Shown: positions 44,307-54,380 of the stretch, one piece after another
How the letters are laid out: each line of letters starts with the position of its first letter
Position numbering within the stretch: the first letter of the stretch is position 1
Source of the DNA: an uncultured Akkermansia sp.
Lineage (GTDB): Bacteria; Verrucomicrobiota; Verrucomicrobiia; Verrucomicrobiales; Akkermansiaceae
DNA: 60,426 bases
Reading direction: 5' to 3'
Assembly (NCBI GenBank): GCA_900548895.1
Contig: URLZ01000010.1
Location: 1-60,426, forward strand
Notes under the pieces: model-generated
What the model was told of the DNA's origin: nothing
The model's database searches: none
The model's input: the letters and a program-made list of their open reading frames with translations, nothing else
Made by a program: the position numbers and the translations under genes

Positions 44307-46427
44307 ATGATCCAAATCATCAAGCGCAATGGCAAAAGGGAACGCTTTGAGCCCTACAAGGTTCAGCAGGCCATCGAAAAGGCCTATCACGCCTCCCGGG
44401 AAGAGTACAATCCTCTCGTCTACGCCAACGTGCTTGACGCCCTGAAGGAGGAGGAGTACCTGCCCGTGGAGAAAGTGCAGGACACGATTGAGCGCGAGCT
44501 CATGAAGGCGGGAGCCTACGAGACGGCTCGTAACTTCATCAAGTACCGCTTCCTGCACAAGCTGCAGCGCGAGCAGATCGCCGGCGTCTACGAGGGCAAC
44601 ACTTGGGTGGACTGCAAGCAGACGATCGAGGAGTACATCGGCAACACCGACTGGCGCATCAAGGCCAACTCGAACACCACCTACTCGAACGCCGGCCTCG
44701 TCAACAACACCGCCGGTAAGGTCATCGCGAACTACTGGCTCGACCAGGTCTACTCGCCCGAGGAGGGTGCCGCCCACCGCAACGGCGACTACCACATCCA
44801 CGATCTGGACTGCCTGACGGGCTACTGCGCCGGCTGGAGCCTGCGCAACCTGCTCAACGAGGGCTTCAACGGCGTGCGCAGCCGCGTCAACAGCCGCCCG
44901 CCGAAGCACTTCCGCGAGGCGCTCGGGCAGATGGCCAACTTCCTCGGCATTCTGCAGAGCGAATGGGCCGGCGCTCAGGCCTTCAGCTCCTTTGACACCT
45001 ACCTCGCGCCCTACCTCTTCAAGGATCAGCTCCCCTACGTCGAGGTCAAGAAGGCGCTGCGCAGCTTCGTCTACAACCTCAATGTTCCCTCGCGCTGGGG
45101 GCAGTCTCCCTTCACGAACGTCACCATCGACTGGACGGTGCCGCGCGACCTGCGCGAGCAGCCTCCCTTCTCCGGCGGCGCCCACATCTTTGAGCACGTG
45201 CACGACGAGCAGCTCGAGGCCCTGGCGCGCGAGCGCGGCTGTGATAAGCTCACCGCGATGACCTACAAGCACTTCCAGCCCGAGATGAACGTCATTCAGA
45301 AGGCTTTTTACGAGGTACTCACCGAGGGCGACAGCACGGGTCAGCCCTTCACCTTCCCGATTCCGACGGTCAACATCACGGAGGACTTCGACTGGGAGGG
45401 CGAGAACGTGCCCCTGCTCTTCGAGAACGCCGCCAAGATCGGATCCTCCTACTTCCAGAACTTCATCGGCTCGCAGTACAAGTACGACGAAAACGGCAAC
45501 AAGGTGATCGACGAAGAGGCCTACAAGCCGGATGCGGTTCGCTCGATGTGCTGCCGCCTTCAGCTGGATCTTCGCGAGCTGCTCAAGCGCGGCGGCGGTC
45601 TCTTCGGCTCGGCGGAGATGACGGGCTCGATCGGCGTGGTGACCATCAACATGGCGCGCCTCGGCTACCTCTACAAGGGCAACAAGAACCTCCTCTACGC
45701 CAAGCTCGGCGAGCTCATGGATCTGGCGAAGAGCACGCTGGAGAAGAAGCGCGTCTTCATCACCGAGCTCTACGAGCGCGGCCTCTTCCCCTACACGAAG
45801 CGCTACCTGCCGCACCTGCGCAACCACTTCTCCACCATCGGCCTCAACGGCGTCAACGAGATGCTGCGCAACTTCTCCAATGACACGATGAATACGGCTA
45901 CGCCCGAGGGCATTGCCTTCGCCGAGGAGGTGCTGCACTTCATGCGCGAGCGCATTCGCGGCTATCAGGAGGAGACGGGCAACCTCTACAACCTCGAGGC
46001 CACCCCGGCCGAGGGCACGACGCACCGCTTCGCCCGCGAGGATCTCAAGCGCTTCCCCGATATCATTCAGGCCGGCTCTCCGGGCCACCGCTACTACACC
46101 AACAGCTCGCAGCTGCCCGTCAACTACACGCACGACCTCTTCAAGGCTCTGCGCATGCAGGACAAGCTGCAGTGCTGCTACACGGGCGGCACGGTCTTCC
46201 ACATGTACATGAGCGAGGCCATCTCGTCGCCCGAGGCTTGCCGCGATATCGTGCGCAAGGTGCTGACGAACTTCAAGATGCCCTACATCACCGTCACGCC
46301 GCTTTTCTCGGTCTGCGAGAAGCACGGCTACCTCAAGGGCCGCCACGACTACTGCCCGCTCTGCGACGAGGAGCTCATCGCCCGCGTGCGCTCCGAAGAG
46401 CAGCCCGAGCTGCCTCTCTTCGGCTGA
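44307..46427 (+). CDS. nrdD: anaerobic (class III) ribonucleotide reductase, large part without glycyl-radical tail
   Basis: NrdD reduces ribonucleotides to deoxyribonucleotides using a glycyl radical. This 706-aa protein has an N-terminal ATP-cone (RNGKRERFEPYKVQQAIEKA), the barrel (HIHDLDCLTGYCAGWSL, SPFTNVTIDWTVP, GGGLFGSAEMTGSIG) and the zinc-finger region (CEKHGYLKG then CPLC, about residues 670-686). After CPLC only 20 residues remain (ending PELPLFG). The usual RVxGY glycyl-radical motif is missing and is instead in the next gene. The order nrdD, glycyl gene, nrdG forms one operon. Confidence 0.95.
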   Translation: MIQIIKRNGKRERFEPYKVQQAIEKAYHASREEYNPLVYANVLDALKEEEYLPVEKVQDTIERELMKAGAYETARNFIKYRFLHKLQREQIAGVYEGNTWVDCKQTIEEYIGNTDWRIKANSNTTYSNAGLVNNTAGKVIANYWLDQVYSPEEGAAHRNGDYHIHDLDCLTGYCAGWSLRNLLNEGFNGVRSRVNSRPPKHFREALGQMANFLGILQSEWAGAQAFSSFDTYLAPYLFKDQLPYVEVKKALRSFVYNLNVPSRWGQSPFTNVTIDWTVPRDLREQPPFSGGAHIFEHVHDEQLEALARERGCDKLTAMTYKHFQPEMNVIQKAFYEVLTEGDSTGQPFTFPIPTVNITEDFDWEGENVPLLFENAAKIGSSYFQNFIGSQYKYDENGNKVIDEEAYKPDAVRSMCCRLQLDLRELLKRGGGLFGSAEMTGSIGVVTINMARLGYLYKGNKNLLYAKLGELMDLAKSTLEKKRVFITELYERGLFPYTKRYLPHLRNHFSTIGLNGVNEMLRNFSNDTMNTATPEGIAFAEEVLHFMRERIRGYQEETGNLYNLEATPAEGTTHRFAREDLKRFPDIIQAGSPGHRYYTNSSQLPVNYTHDLFKALRMQDKLQCCYTGGTVFHMYMSEAISSPEACRDIVRKVLTNFKMPYITVTPLFSVCEKHGYLKGRHDYCPLCDEELIARVRSEEQPELPLFG

Positions 46428-46502
46428 GCCGCCGGCCGGCATGCGCCGCACCCCGACCCGACCATTCAAACCAATTAGATTCAAACCACAACACCAACAA
46501 CC

Positions 46503-46712
46503 ATGAAAGACATCAAACCGGTCATCAAATCCGACGAAGAAATCCTCAAGGAGCACGCTGAAGAGCGCACCCGCTGCACGGTCTACACCCGCGTCATGGG
46601 CTACCACCGCCCGGTGGAGACCTTCAACGCCGGCAAGCAGGGCGAGTTCGAAGAGCGCGCCCACTTCGATGAGCCCGGGCACTGCTGCGCCTGCGACTCC
46701 ATCCTCAAGTAA
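46503..46712 (+). CDS. stand-alone glycyl-radical domain of class III RNR
   Basis: The 69-aa protein contains RCTVYTRVMGYHRPVETFNAG followed by KQGEFEER. That matches the C-terminal glycyl-radical segment of ordinary NrdD (RVxGY, then FNAGKQxE). Gly33 would carry the radical. CCAC near the C-terminus might bind a metal or form part of a thiol pair. It starts 75 nt after nrdD ends, and its TAA is followed at once by the nrdG ATG. It must act with NrdD and be activated by NrdG. It is too well conserved and placed to be a decayed remnant. Confidence 0.88.
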   Translation: MKDIKPVIKSDEEILKEHAEERTRCTVYTRVMGYHRPVETFNAGKQGEFEERAHFDEPGHCCACDSILK

Positions 46713-47411
46713 ATGAGACAACCCGCCGACATCACGCCGCTCACGTATCTGGATTATCCCCGGAAGGCGGCCTGCATTCTGTGGTTCAGCGGCTGCAATC
46801 TGCGCTGCCCCTATTGCTACAACCCGGATCTGGCCACCGCGCGCCGCGACAGCAGTCAGGACGTTCTCGCCTTTCTGCGCGAGCGGCAGGGTTTCCTCGA
46901 TGCGGTCGTGCTCTCCGGCGGGGAATCGACCCTCAACCCGGATATCCGAGAGCTTTGTCGCGAGATCAAGGCTCTCGGATATGCCGTTAAGGTCGACACC
47001 AACGGCAGCAATCCCGACGTCCTCGCCGGGCTTCTGCGCGATGGCCTGCTCGACTACGTGGCCATCGACAACAAGATGCCCTCGGCCCGCAGCTGGAAGG
47101 TTCCGGGCGGGGATCGCCTCTTTGATCGCTTCAGCCTGAGCCTCGGCCACCTGCTCGCCTCGGGCATTGACTTTGAGGTGCGCACCACCGTGCACCCCGA
47201 TCTGCTGGATGAGGGCGACATCCTGCAGATGATCCGCGAGGCCCGCGACTTGGGCTACCGCGGCACCTACTACCTGCAATTTTTCTTTGACACGGGCAAC
47301 ACCCTCGGCCATCTGCCGCCCCCCTCCCGCCGCTACGACCGCGGCCTGCTCGATGAGCACAGCCCGCTGCCCATCGGCTACCGCAACTTCCCGGAGGATC
47401 GCTATAAATAA
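46713..47411 (+). CDS. nrdG: anaerobic RNR activating radical SAM enzyme
   Basis: The 232-aa protein has the radical SAM motif CNLRCPYC binding the 4Fe-4S cluster, followed by VVLSGGEST and KVDTNGSNP. Its order matches the divergent NrdG group paired with divergent NrdD enzymes (TIGR02826-like). It abstracts hydrogen from the glycine of the small partner protein. The start codon directly abuts the upstream stop, so translation is probably coupled. An sRNA gene lies downstream. Confidence 0.92.
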   Translation: MRQPADITPLTYLDYPRKAACILWFSGCNLRCPYCYNPDLATARRDSSQDVLAFLRERQGFLDAVVLSGGESTLNPDIRELCREIKALGYAVKVDTNGSNPDVLAGLLRDGLLDYVAIDNKMPSARSWKVPGGDRLFDRFSLSLGHLLASGIDFEVRTTVHPDLLDEGDILQMIREARDLGYRGTYYLQFFFDTGNTLGHLPPPSRRYDRGLLDEHSPLPIGYRNFPEDRYK

Positions 47412-47528
47412 GGTCCCCCCCCGGTTCATCGCACCGGGTTGCGCTTCACCGCGAGCACGGGTCAGCGTGCACGAGGAGTCGGTTATCGAGCTTCGCGCTC
47501 TTTTCCTCCTCAAGGACAGCCTTTTCGG

Positions 47529-47557
47529 TTGACCTTCGGCGCGCGACCGGATACACT
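47529..47557 (+). promoter_or_regulatory. promoter of the orphan small RNA
   Basis: TTGACC (47529-47534), 17-bp spacer, TACACT (47552-47557). It faces a short non-coding stretch ending in a terminator. Confidence 0.75.
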
Positions 47558-47563
47558 GGAGAT

Positions 47564-47670
47564 CCCGACAGCACCTCGCCGCAGTGGGACCTGGATCTGC
47601 CGCGAGTAAATTGGGCACATGCGCCGTGTTACCTGTCGGTAGGCCCCGATTCCTGATCGGGGCGTTTTTT
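47564..47670 (+). ncRNA. candidate structured small RNA of about 107 nt
   Basis: The unit runs from a strong promoter to a strong terminator with no open frame between. CCGACAG (47565-47571) pairs with CTGTCGG (47633-47639) as a closing helix. Inside, CTCGCCGCAG (47575-47584) pairs with CTGCCGCGAG (47597-47606), 10 bp with one mismatch and a 12-nt loop. The stretch between nrdG and rarA otherwise holds nothing. I do not recognise it as 4.5S, 6S, tmRNA or a known riboswitch. Confidence 0.65.
47643..47670 (+). terminator. intrinsic terminator of the small RNA
   Basis: Perfect 8-bp stem GCCCCGAT / ATCGGGGC with a 5-nt loop, then G and six T. Confidence 0.93.
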
Positions 47671-47816
47671 GTGCCCACCCACGGCGGCGAGGAGGAACGC
47701 ACCGCGCGGCATGGGAAACGAGAGACACAGCGTGCCGCATCTCCCCACAGCTTCATCGGCGCGCTGCAATCATCCTCACGAGCCTCGGCGCTCCAGCGCG
47801 GCAGCGGCGCTCGCGC

Positions 47817-49367
47817 TTATTGGGGAGGCTCGGGCGGGTAGGTCGGAGGAGGGGGAGGCGTCTGCGGATGGAGGCCCTGCGAGGGCTGTGAAGGCTGCGC
47901 CGTCTGCGAGCCCTGCGGAGCCTGCGAAGGCTGCGGTGATGGCGGGGGCACGGCGGCGCGGGGGTACGCCCCCGGCTCTGCTGCTGCGGCCTCAGCCAAG
48001 CGTCGGCGATGCTCCATGCGCTCGCGCACGCGCAGCTCGAGCCCGTTGGAGGTCGGGCGGTAATACACGCGACCCTCAGGCAGGTACGCCTGCGGCACGA
48101 AGTGCTCCTCGCCGAAATCGTGCGCGTACTTGTACTGCGTCGCCTCTTCCGACACCCCGCGCAGGCGGGCGAGCTTCTTGCGCGTCGGCGTGGCCAGATG
48201 ATCCGGCACGGCCAGAGTCTTGCCCTCGCGCACGTCGCGCAGGGCTTCATTGATTCCCATGTATGCGGCGTTGCTCTTCGGCGCCGTCGCCACGTAGACC
48301 GCCGCGTGAGCCAGCGGGATCCGCGCCTCGGGCATGCCCACCATCTCCGCGGCGCGCGCGGCATCCATCGCCACGCGGAGGGCATTCGAATCCGCCAGGC
48401 CCACATCCTCGCTGGCGCAGATGACGATGCGCCGGGCGATGAAGCGGATATCCTCTCCGGCATTCAGCATGAAGGCCAGCCAATAGAGCGCCGCATCGGG
48501 GTCGCTGCCGCGCATCGACTTGATGAAGGCCGAAATCGTATCGTAGTGCCCGTCGCCCGCGCGATCGTAGCGAATGGCCTTTTTCTGGATGCTCTCCTCG
48601 GCCACCGCCAGCGTCACGTGCACCACGCCGGCCTCGGAGGGCGGCGTCGAGAGCGCGGCCACTTCGAGCGCCGTCAGGGCCTTGCGCACGTCGCCGTCCG
48701 CCTTGAGGGCGAGGTGAGCCAGCGCCTCTTCATCGACCTGCAGGCGCATGGCCCCCAGCCCGCGCTTCTCATCGGCGATGGCGCGGCGCAGCAGGGCCGC
48801 CACGGCTTCGTCGGGCACAGGCTCGAGGGGGAAAATCTGCGAGCGCGAGAGCATGGCAGAGTTGATGGCGAAGTAGGGGTTCTCCGTCGTCGCGCCGATG
48901 AAGCGCACCGTGCCCTTCTCGAGATGCGGCAGCAGCACGTCCTGCTGCGCCTTGTTGAAGCGGTGCAACTCGTCGACAAAGAGGATGGTGCGCTGCCCGT
49001 GCAGGCTCATCCTCGAGCGCGCCTCCGCAATCTTCTCGCGGATCTCGCTCACGTTGCTCTCCACGCCGTTCAGGGTGACGAAGTAGGAGCTTGTCTGGCG
49101 CGCGATCACGTAGGCCAGCGTCGTCTTGCCCACGCCGGGAGGGCCGTAAAAGATGAGGGAGGAGAAGCGATCTGTCTCGATGGCGCGGCGCAGCAGCTTA
49201 CCGGGCGCGAGCAGGTGCAGCTGCCCGGCGACTTCATCGAGCGTCTCCGGGCGCATGCGAGCCGCCAGCGGCATCGGCGGCAGGGAGGAGGACGCAGCCG
49301 CCGACACCGGGCGAGCGGAGGAGGCCGCACCATCCGAATGCGGCGCGAAGAGATCCATTTGATCCAT
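47817..49367 (-). CDS. rarA: replication-associated recombination AAA+ ATPase RarA/MgsA
   Basis: RarA is an AAA+ clamp-loader-like ATPase acting at stalled replication forks. The 516-aa protein has the Walker A GPPGVGKTTLA, Walker B ILFVDELHRFNKAQQD, and sensor 1 IGATTENPYF. It also has the C-terminal tetramerisation region with EDVGLADSNAL and KSNAAYMGINEAL. After about residue 455 comes a Pro/Gln-rich tail (SQAPQGSQTAQPSQPS, PPPPPTYPPEPPQ) not part of the usual protein. It lies 24 nt after the GTPase gene on the same strand, likely co-transcribed. Confidence 0.93.
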   Translation of the reverse strand: MDQMDLFAPHSDGAASSARPVSAAASSSLPPMPLAARMRPETLDEVAGQLHLLAPGKLLRRAIETDRFSSLIFYGPPGVGKTTLAYVIARQTSSYFVTLNGVESNVSEIREKIAEARSRMSLHGQRTILFVDELHRFNKAQQDVLLPHLEKGTVRFIGATTENPYFAINSAMLSRSQIFPLEPVPDEAVAALLRRAIADEKRGLGAMRLQVDEEALAHLALKADGDVRKALTALEVAALSTPPSEAGVVHVTLAVAEESIQKKAIRYDRAGDGHYDTISAFIKSMRGSDPDAALYWLAFMLNAGEDIRFIARRIVICASEDVGLADSNALRVAMDAARAAEMVGMPEARIPLAHAAVYVATAPKSNAAYMGINEALRDVREGKTLAVPDHLATPTRKKLARLRGVSEEATQYKYAHDFGEEHFVPQAYLPEGRVYYRPTSNGLELRVRERMEHRRRLAEAAAAEPGAYPRAAVPPPSPQPSQAPQGSQTAQPSQPSQGLHPQTPPPPPTYPPEPPQ

Positions 49368-49391
49368 AAAAGAGCCTTGCGAAAACGGACG

Positions 49392-51029
49392 TCAGAGACG
49401 ATACATGGCGCCGCTGAGCTGGTCGCGGATCACGGGGTAGCGCGCGCGCAGCGGTTCAAGCGTCTTTTCGAAGTGGGCGATGCGCAGGCGGGGTTCGTTG
49501 TAGAGCTGGCGATAGGCCGTCACGCGCATCAACAGAAAATCCTCTAGGGCCCCGGCAAGGGAGGCGGCAAAGAGCGGGGAGAACTCGCGCATGTCCTCCG
49601 ACACCTCGCGGCGGAGGCGGCGCGAGGCCACCCACTGCCCCAGCGTGGCAAGGAGCCAGGCGAGGAAGGCTCCTCCCATGCAGGCTGAGGCCACGGCCAT
49701 TTGGCCGAAATAACCGAACACGCCCGCTACCAGCAGCAACACGCAGATCAAGCGCAGGCAGTGCATCATCCACGGGATGCAGCGGTTGAAATGCGCGCGG
49801 AAGCGCCGGCGCATGCGAGCCTCGCTGAAGGGGCGATACAAGCGACGCACCAAGCGGCTGCGCACCTTCTGCAGCTCCAGCATCAGCTTCTGCGCCGGGA
49901 ATTCCCCCATCTCATAATCCATCGCCGCCAGCATGCGGGGCCTCACGCTGCGCCAATGGGCCTCGCAGGAGGCCACGAAGGACTCGTCGGACTCAGTCAG
50001 GTGCCGCCAGATGTCCTGCACCAAAGCGCGGTAGCTCGAGAGCTCCGTCGCGCGGGCAAATTGGTCGAGACGCAAAATCGTCACCGGGGAGAACAGGAAG
50101 CCGAAGGAGAAGCGCAGGCGGCGCAGCAGGCGCGGCAAGCCGTCATCGAAGGCGCGCGCGAAGCGATCCCTCCACTGGGGGATGTCCGCCAGCTGGTGGG
50201 AGCGGAAGTTGGAGATCTCCGTCTCAATGCTGTTGAGGAAATCCGCATTGCTCGACATCACGCGCGCGCGGTTGTCGAGCACGTCGCAGACGGACTTGTT
50301 GAGATCCGCCGCCGCATGCCCCGTCTCGCGGATCAGGCGCCGCACCCCCGCAGGGCCGTCGAGCGCCTCTTGGACGTTCTCGGCGAAGGCTTCGCGGCTT
50401 TCGGACTCATTCGGACTGACGATCAGCGCCACGGGATGGCCGTGCAGACGCTCGTGGCAGAGCTTGCGGATGCTGCCCTTGATGCGCAGCAGCTCCTCGC
50501 GCCCCACCTGATCCATGAAGGTAATCGCTAGGATGACTGCCCCGACGGAATCCTCGGCCTTTTGCAGCAGGGGCCAGCAGGGGGACTCGTCCATCCGGCG
50601 GCAATCCAGCGCCGCAATCAGCACGTCCGTGCGCTCGAAGAGCTCCTCGATGCGCGCGGCGCAGTCCGGATCAGCACAGTCGGCCGTGTCGACCACCTCG
50701 ATACCCTCCAGCTCTTCCTTTGGCAGGAAGCGGGAATCGGACACATCGCCGTCCGAGCAGGCGAAGCGCCAGCGAACGCAGGAGCGCGCCATCGGAGCAC
50801 GCAGCGGAAGCTCGGAGCCCAGCAACCCGGCCACGAGGCTCGATTTGCCGCTCCCGGGGGCGCCGATCACGATCACGCGGCGCTCGAGCCACATCGCGCG
50901 CTCGGCGCGCAGGACGTCCCGAGCCAGATCGGTGAAGCGCGTTGCCTCCACAGACTGCCAGAACTCCAGCACGCGGTGAGCCCAATAGCTCACCAACCCC
51001 ATTCTGGCTGTGTAACTGCGTTTGATCAT
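49392..51029 (-). CDS. membrane-associated dynamin-like GTPase (uncertain family)
   Basis: The 545-aa protein has a P-loop GAPGSGKSSL at residues 56-65 and VVDTADCAD as a G3-like motif. TFMDQ resembles the dynamin G4 motif TKxD with the Lys replaced. Helical regions follow. Two hydrophobic segments (LRLICVLLLVAGVFGYFG and ACMGGAFLAWLLATLG) lie near residues 423-470, then another helical region. This resembles bacterial dynamin-like proteins with a membrane paddle, but could be another YfjP/Era-type membrane GTPase. It shares a transcript with rarA. The promoter lies so close that leader length is 0-3 nt. Confidence 0.65.
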   Translation of the reverse strand: MIKRSYTARMGLVSYWAHRVLEFWQSVEATRFTDLARDVLRAERAMWLERRVIVIGAPGSGKSSLVAGLLGSELPLRAPMARSCVRWRFACSDGDVSDSRFLPKEELEGIEVVDTADCADPDCAARIEELFERTDVLIAALDCRRMDESPCWPLLQKAEDSVGAVILAITFMDQVGREELLRIKGSIRKLCHERLHGHPVALIVSPNESESREAFAENVQEALDGPAGVRRLIRETGHAAADLNKSVCDVLDNRARVMSSNADFLNSIETEISNFRSHQLADIPQWRDRFARAFDDGLPRLLRRLRFSFGFLFSPVTILRLDQFARATELSSYRALVQDIWRHLTESDESFVASCEAHWRSVRPRMLAAMDYEMGEFPAQKLMLELQKVRSRLVRRLYRPFSEARMRRRFRAHFNRCIPWMMHCLRLICVLLLVAGVFGYFGQMAVASACMGGAFLAWLLATLGQWVASRRLRREVSEDMREFSPLFAASLAGALEDFLLMRVTAYRQLYNEPRLRIAHFEKTLEPLRARYPVIRDQLSGAMYRL

Positions 51030-51038
51030 GCCCGAATT

Positions 51039-51066
51039 ATTATAAGGGAGCGCGCGGAATTGTCCA
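51039..51066 (-). promoter_or_regulatory. promoter of the GTPase-rarA operon
   Basis: Minus strand: TGGACA (51061-51066), 16-bp spacer, perfect TATAAT (51039-51044). The ATG at 51029 is 10 nt beyond the -10. Confidence 0.75.
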
Positions 51067-51275
51067 CCGTATTTTTATGCAGCCTGCATATATTTCCCAG
51101 CCCCGGCGCCTCGAACACCCCGCAGCGCATCGGAGGCCCGCAGGACGAGCGATGCCTTCATGAGGAAAGGCCTGAAGGGGTGAGGCTTTTGAATCATCAG
51201 GAAGCGCGGTGATCTCCTCGCGCGTCCCGCTCAGGTGATCAGATGTAAAATCTCATGATTTTTTCAACACGAATC

Positions 51276-51306
51276 TTGACCGATGGCGAAAAATATGCTC
51301 TCATAG
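51276..51306 (+). promoter_or_regulatory. possible promoter of structured RNA copy 2
   Basis: TTGACC (51276-51281) stands 35 nt before the stem, matching the spacing in copy 1 (36 nt). The -10 is poor (TCATAG, 51301-51306). The shared block ATTTTTTCAACACGAA lies at 51258-51273. Confidence 0.45.
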
Positions 51307-51310
51307 CCTC

Positions 51311-51378
51311 GCGCACCTGTGGCCGGGGCACCCCCGGAAATAATAGCGGTCCCCACTTCTGGGAGGTGCGCATTTTTT
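51311..51378 (+). ncRNA. short structured RNA, copy 2 (family unknown)
   Basis: The closing stem GCGCACCT (51311-51318) with AGGTGCGC (51364-51371) is perfect and ends in six T. CCGGGG (51323-51328) pairs with CCCCGG (51332-51337) inside; GTGG (51319-51322) can pair with CCAC (51353-51356). Both ends match copy 1 at 8016-8074, while the middle differs in sequence and is longer by 8-9 nt. That pattern, conserved ends with a varied interior, is typical of structured RNA. Confidence 0.65.
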
Positions 51379-51488
51379 ATACCCTCAGGCTTTATACCCC
51401 CCCGAACTCGTCTGCAAGCTCCCCGGACATGGAGGGTCTCTGCTGAAACACGCCGAATCATCTCAACCCTCATCCCTTCGGACTCCTC

Positions 51489-51941
51489 ATGAAACCACTT
51501 CTGCTCCTGACCGCTCTGGCCTCGGTCTCTTGGCCGCTCAGCGCCGATATCTGCCTGCCGCAGGACAAACAGCCCGCCCCGCTTCCTCCCTCGGTGCTGC
51601 CCACTCCGATTCTCGACCCCAACGCCGCTTTGTCGAAGAGCCCGGAGATGCAGGGGCAACTCAGCCACGCCGAGCAGGTCGCCGCCGAACTCAGCTCCAT
51701 GGCCGCCATCCTCTCTCAGGTTCAAAACAAAGAGTCGGCGGATGCCGCAGCCGAGCAACTGGCGCCCAGCCTGTCGAGGCTGCGCTGGTTGTCCATCAAG
51801 GGCGATGAGAGCACCGGAGGTGCGCTGACAACAACGCTGCTGACCATACTGCGACAAGAGGGACAGCAGGCGTTCAGCGAGCTCATGAGCCAAGTGACGC
51901 GACTCGCGTTTCAGGACTTTTACGGCTCCGAGGCTCTCTGA
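51489..51941 (+). CDS. hypothetical secreted protein, 150 aa
   Basis: A signal peptide (KPLLLLTALASVSWPLSA, cleavage before DICLP) leads a Pro-rich linker (PAPLPPSVLPTPIL). A helical body of about 100 residues follows, including QVAAELSSMAAILSQVQNK and LLTILRQEGQQAFSELMSQVTRLAFQD. No family recognised. It sits about 110 nt after the structured RNA and could be transcribed with it only if the terminator-like stem is passed. No clear promoter of its own was seen. Confidence 0.6.
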   Translation: MKPLLLLTALASVSWPLSADICLPQDKQPAPLPPSVLPTPILDPNAALSKSPEMQGQLSHAEQVAAELSSMAAILSQVQNKESADAAAEQLAPSLSRLRWLSIKGDESTGGALTTTLLTILRQEGQQAFSELMSQVTRLAFQDFYGSEAL

Positions 51942-52058
51942 GCCGTGCTGCATGAACTGGACTGAGGAAAGCGCACCGGCAGATGCCGCCCTGTCGCAGG
52001 GCGCCGATGAAGCCCCGAATGTTCGTTTGTGGCGATTTCTCCATGCCGCATTTCGTCT

Positions 52059-52087
52059 TTGACTTCAGGGCGCTTCTGCTGTACAAT
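52059..52087 (+). promoter_or_regulatory. promoter of the trmB-tgt-yajC operon
   Basis: TTGACT (52059-52064), 17-bp spacer ending in GCTG, TACAAT (52082-52087). The ATG at 52097 is 10 nt beyond the -10, so the leader is 0-3 nt. Confidence 0.75.
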
Positions 52088-52096
52088 CTCACCCGC

Positions 52097-54317
<2,221 letters not shown>

Positions 54318-54347
54318 GGCCTGACGGCTCGCCCGCCATTCTTTAAC

Positions 54348-54377
54348 GAACCCCGCGCGCTGCGCGGGGTTCTTTTT
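54348..54377 (+). terminator. intrinsic terminator after yajC
   Basis: A perfect 11-bp stem GAACCCCGCGC / GCGCGGGGTTC with a 3-nt loop, then five T. It ends only 3 nt before the next start codon. Confidence 0.93.
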
Positions 54378-54380
54378 GAT

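Noticed and set aside
46428..46502. Frameshift or stop splitting a single nrdD
   Set aside because: The small gene has its own start and an N-terminal segment not found in fused NrdD, the 75-nt gap does not code for missing sequence, and NrdD ends cleanly after the zinc finger.
44298..47756. 1152-aa minus-strand frame covering nrdD, the glycyl-radical gene and nrdG
   Set aside because: The plus strand encodes three recognisable RNR proteins; the minus frame lacks motifs and crosses the sRNA terminator.
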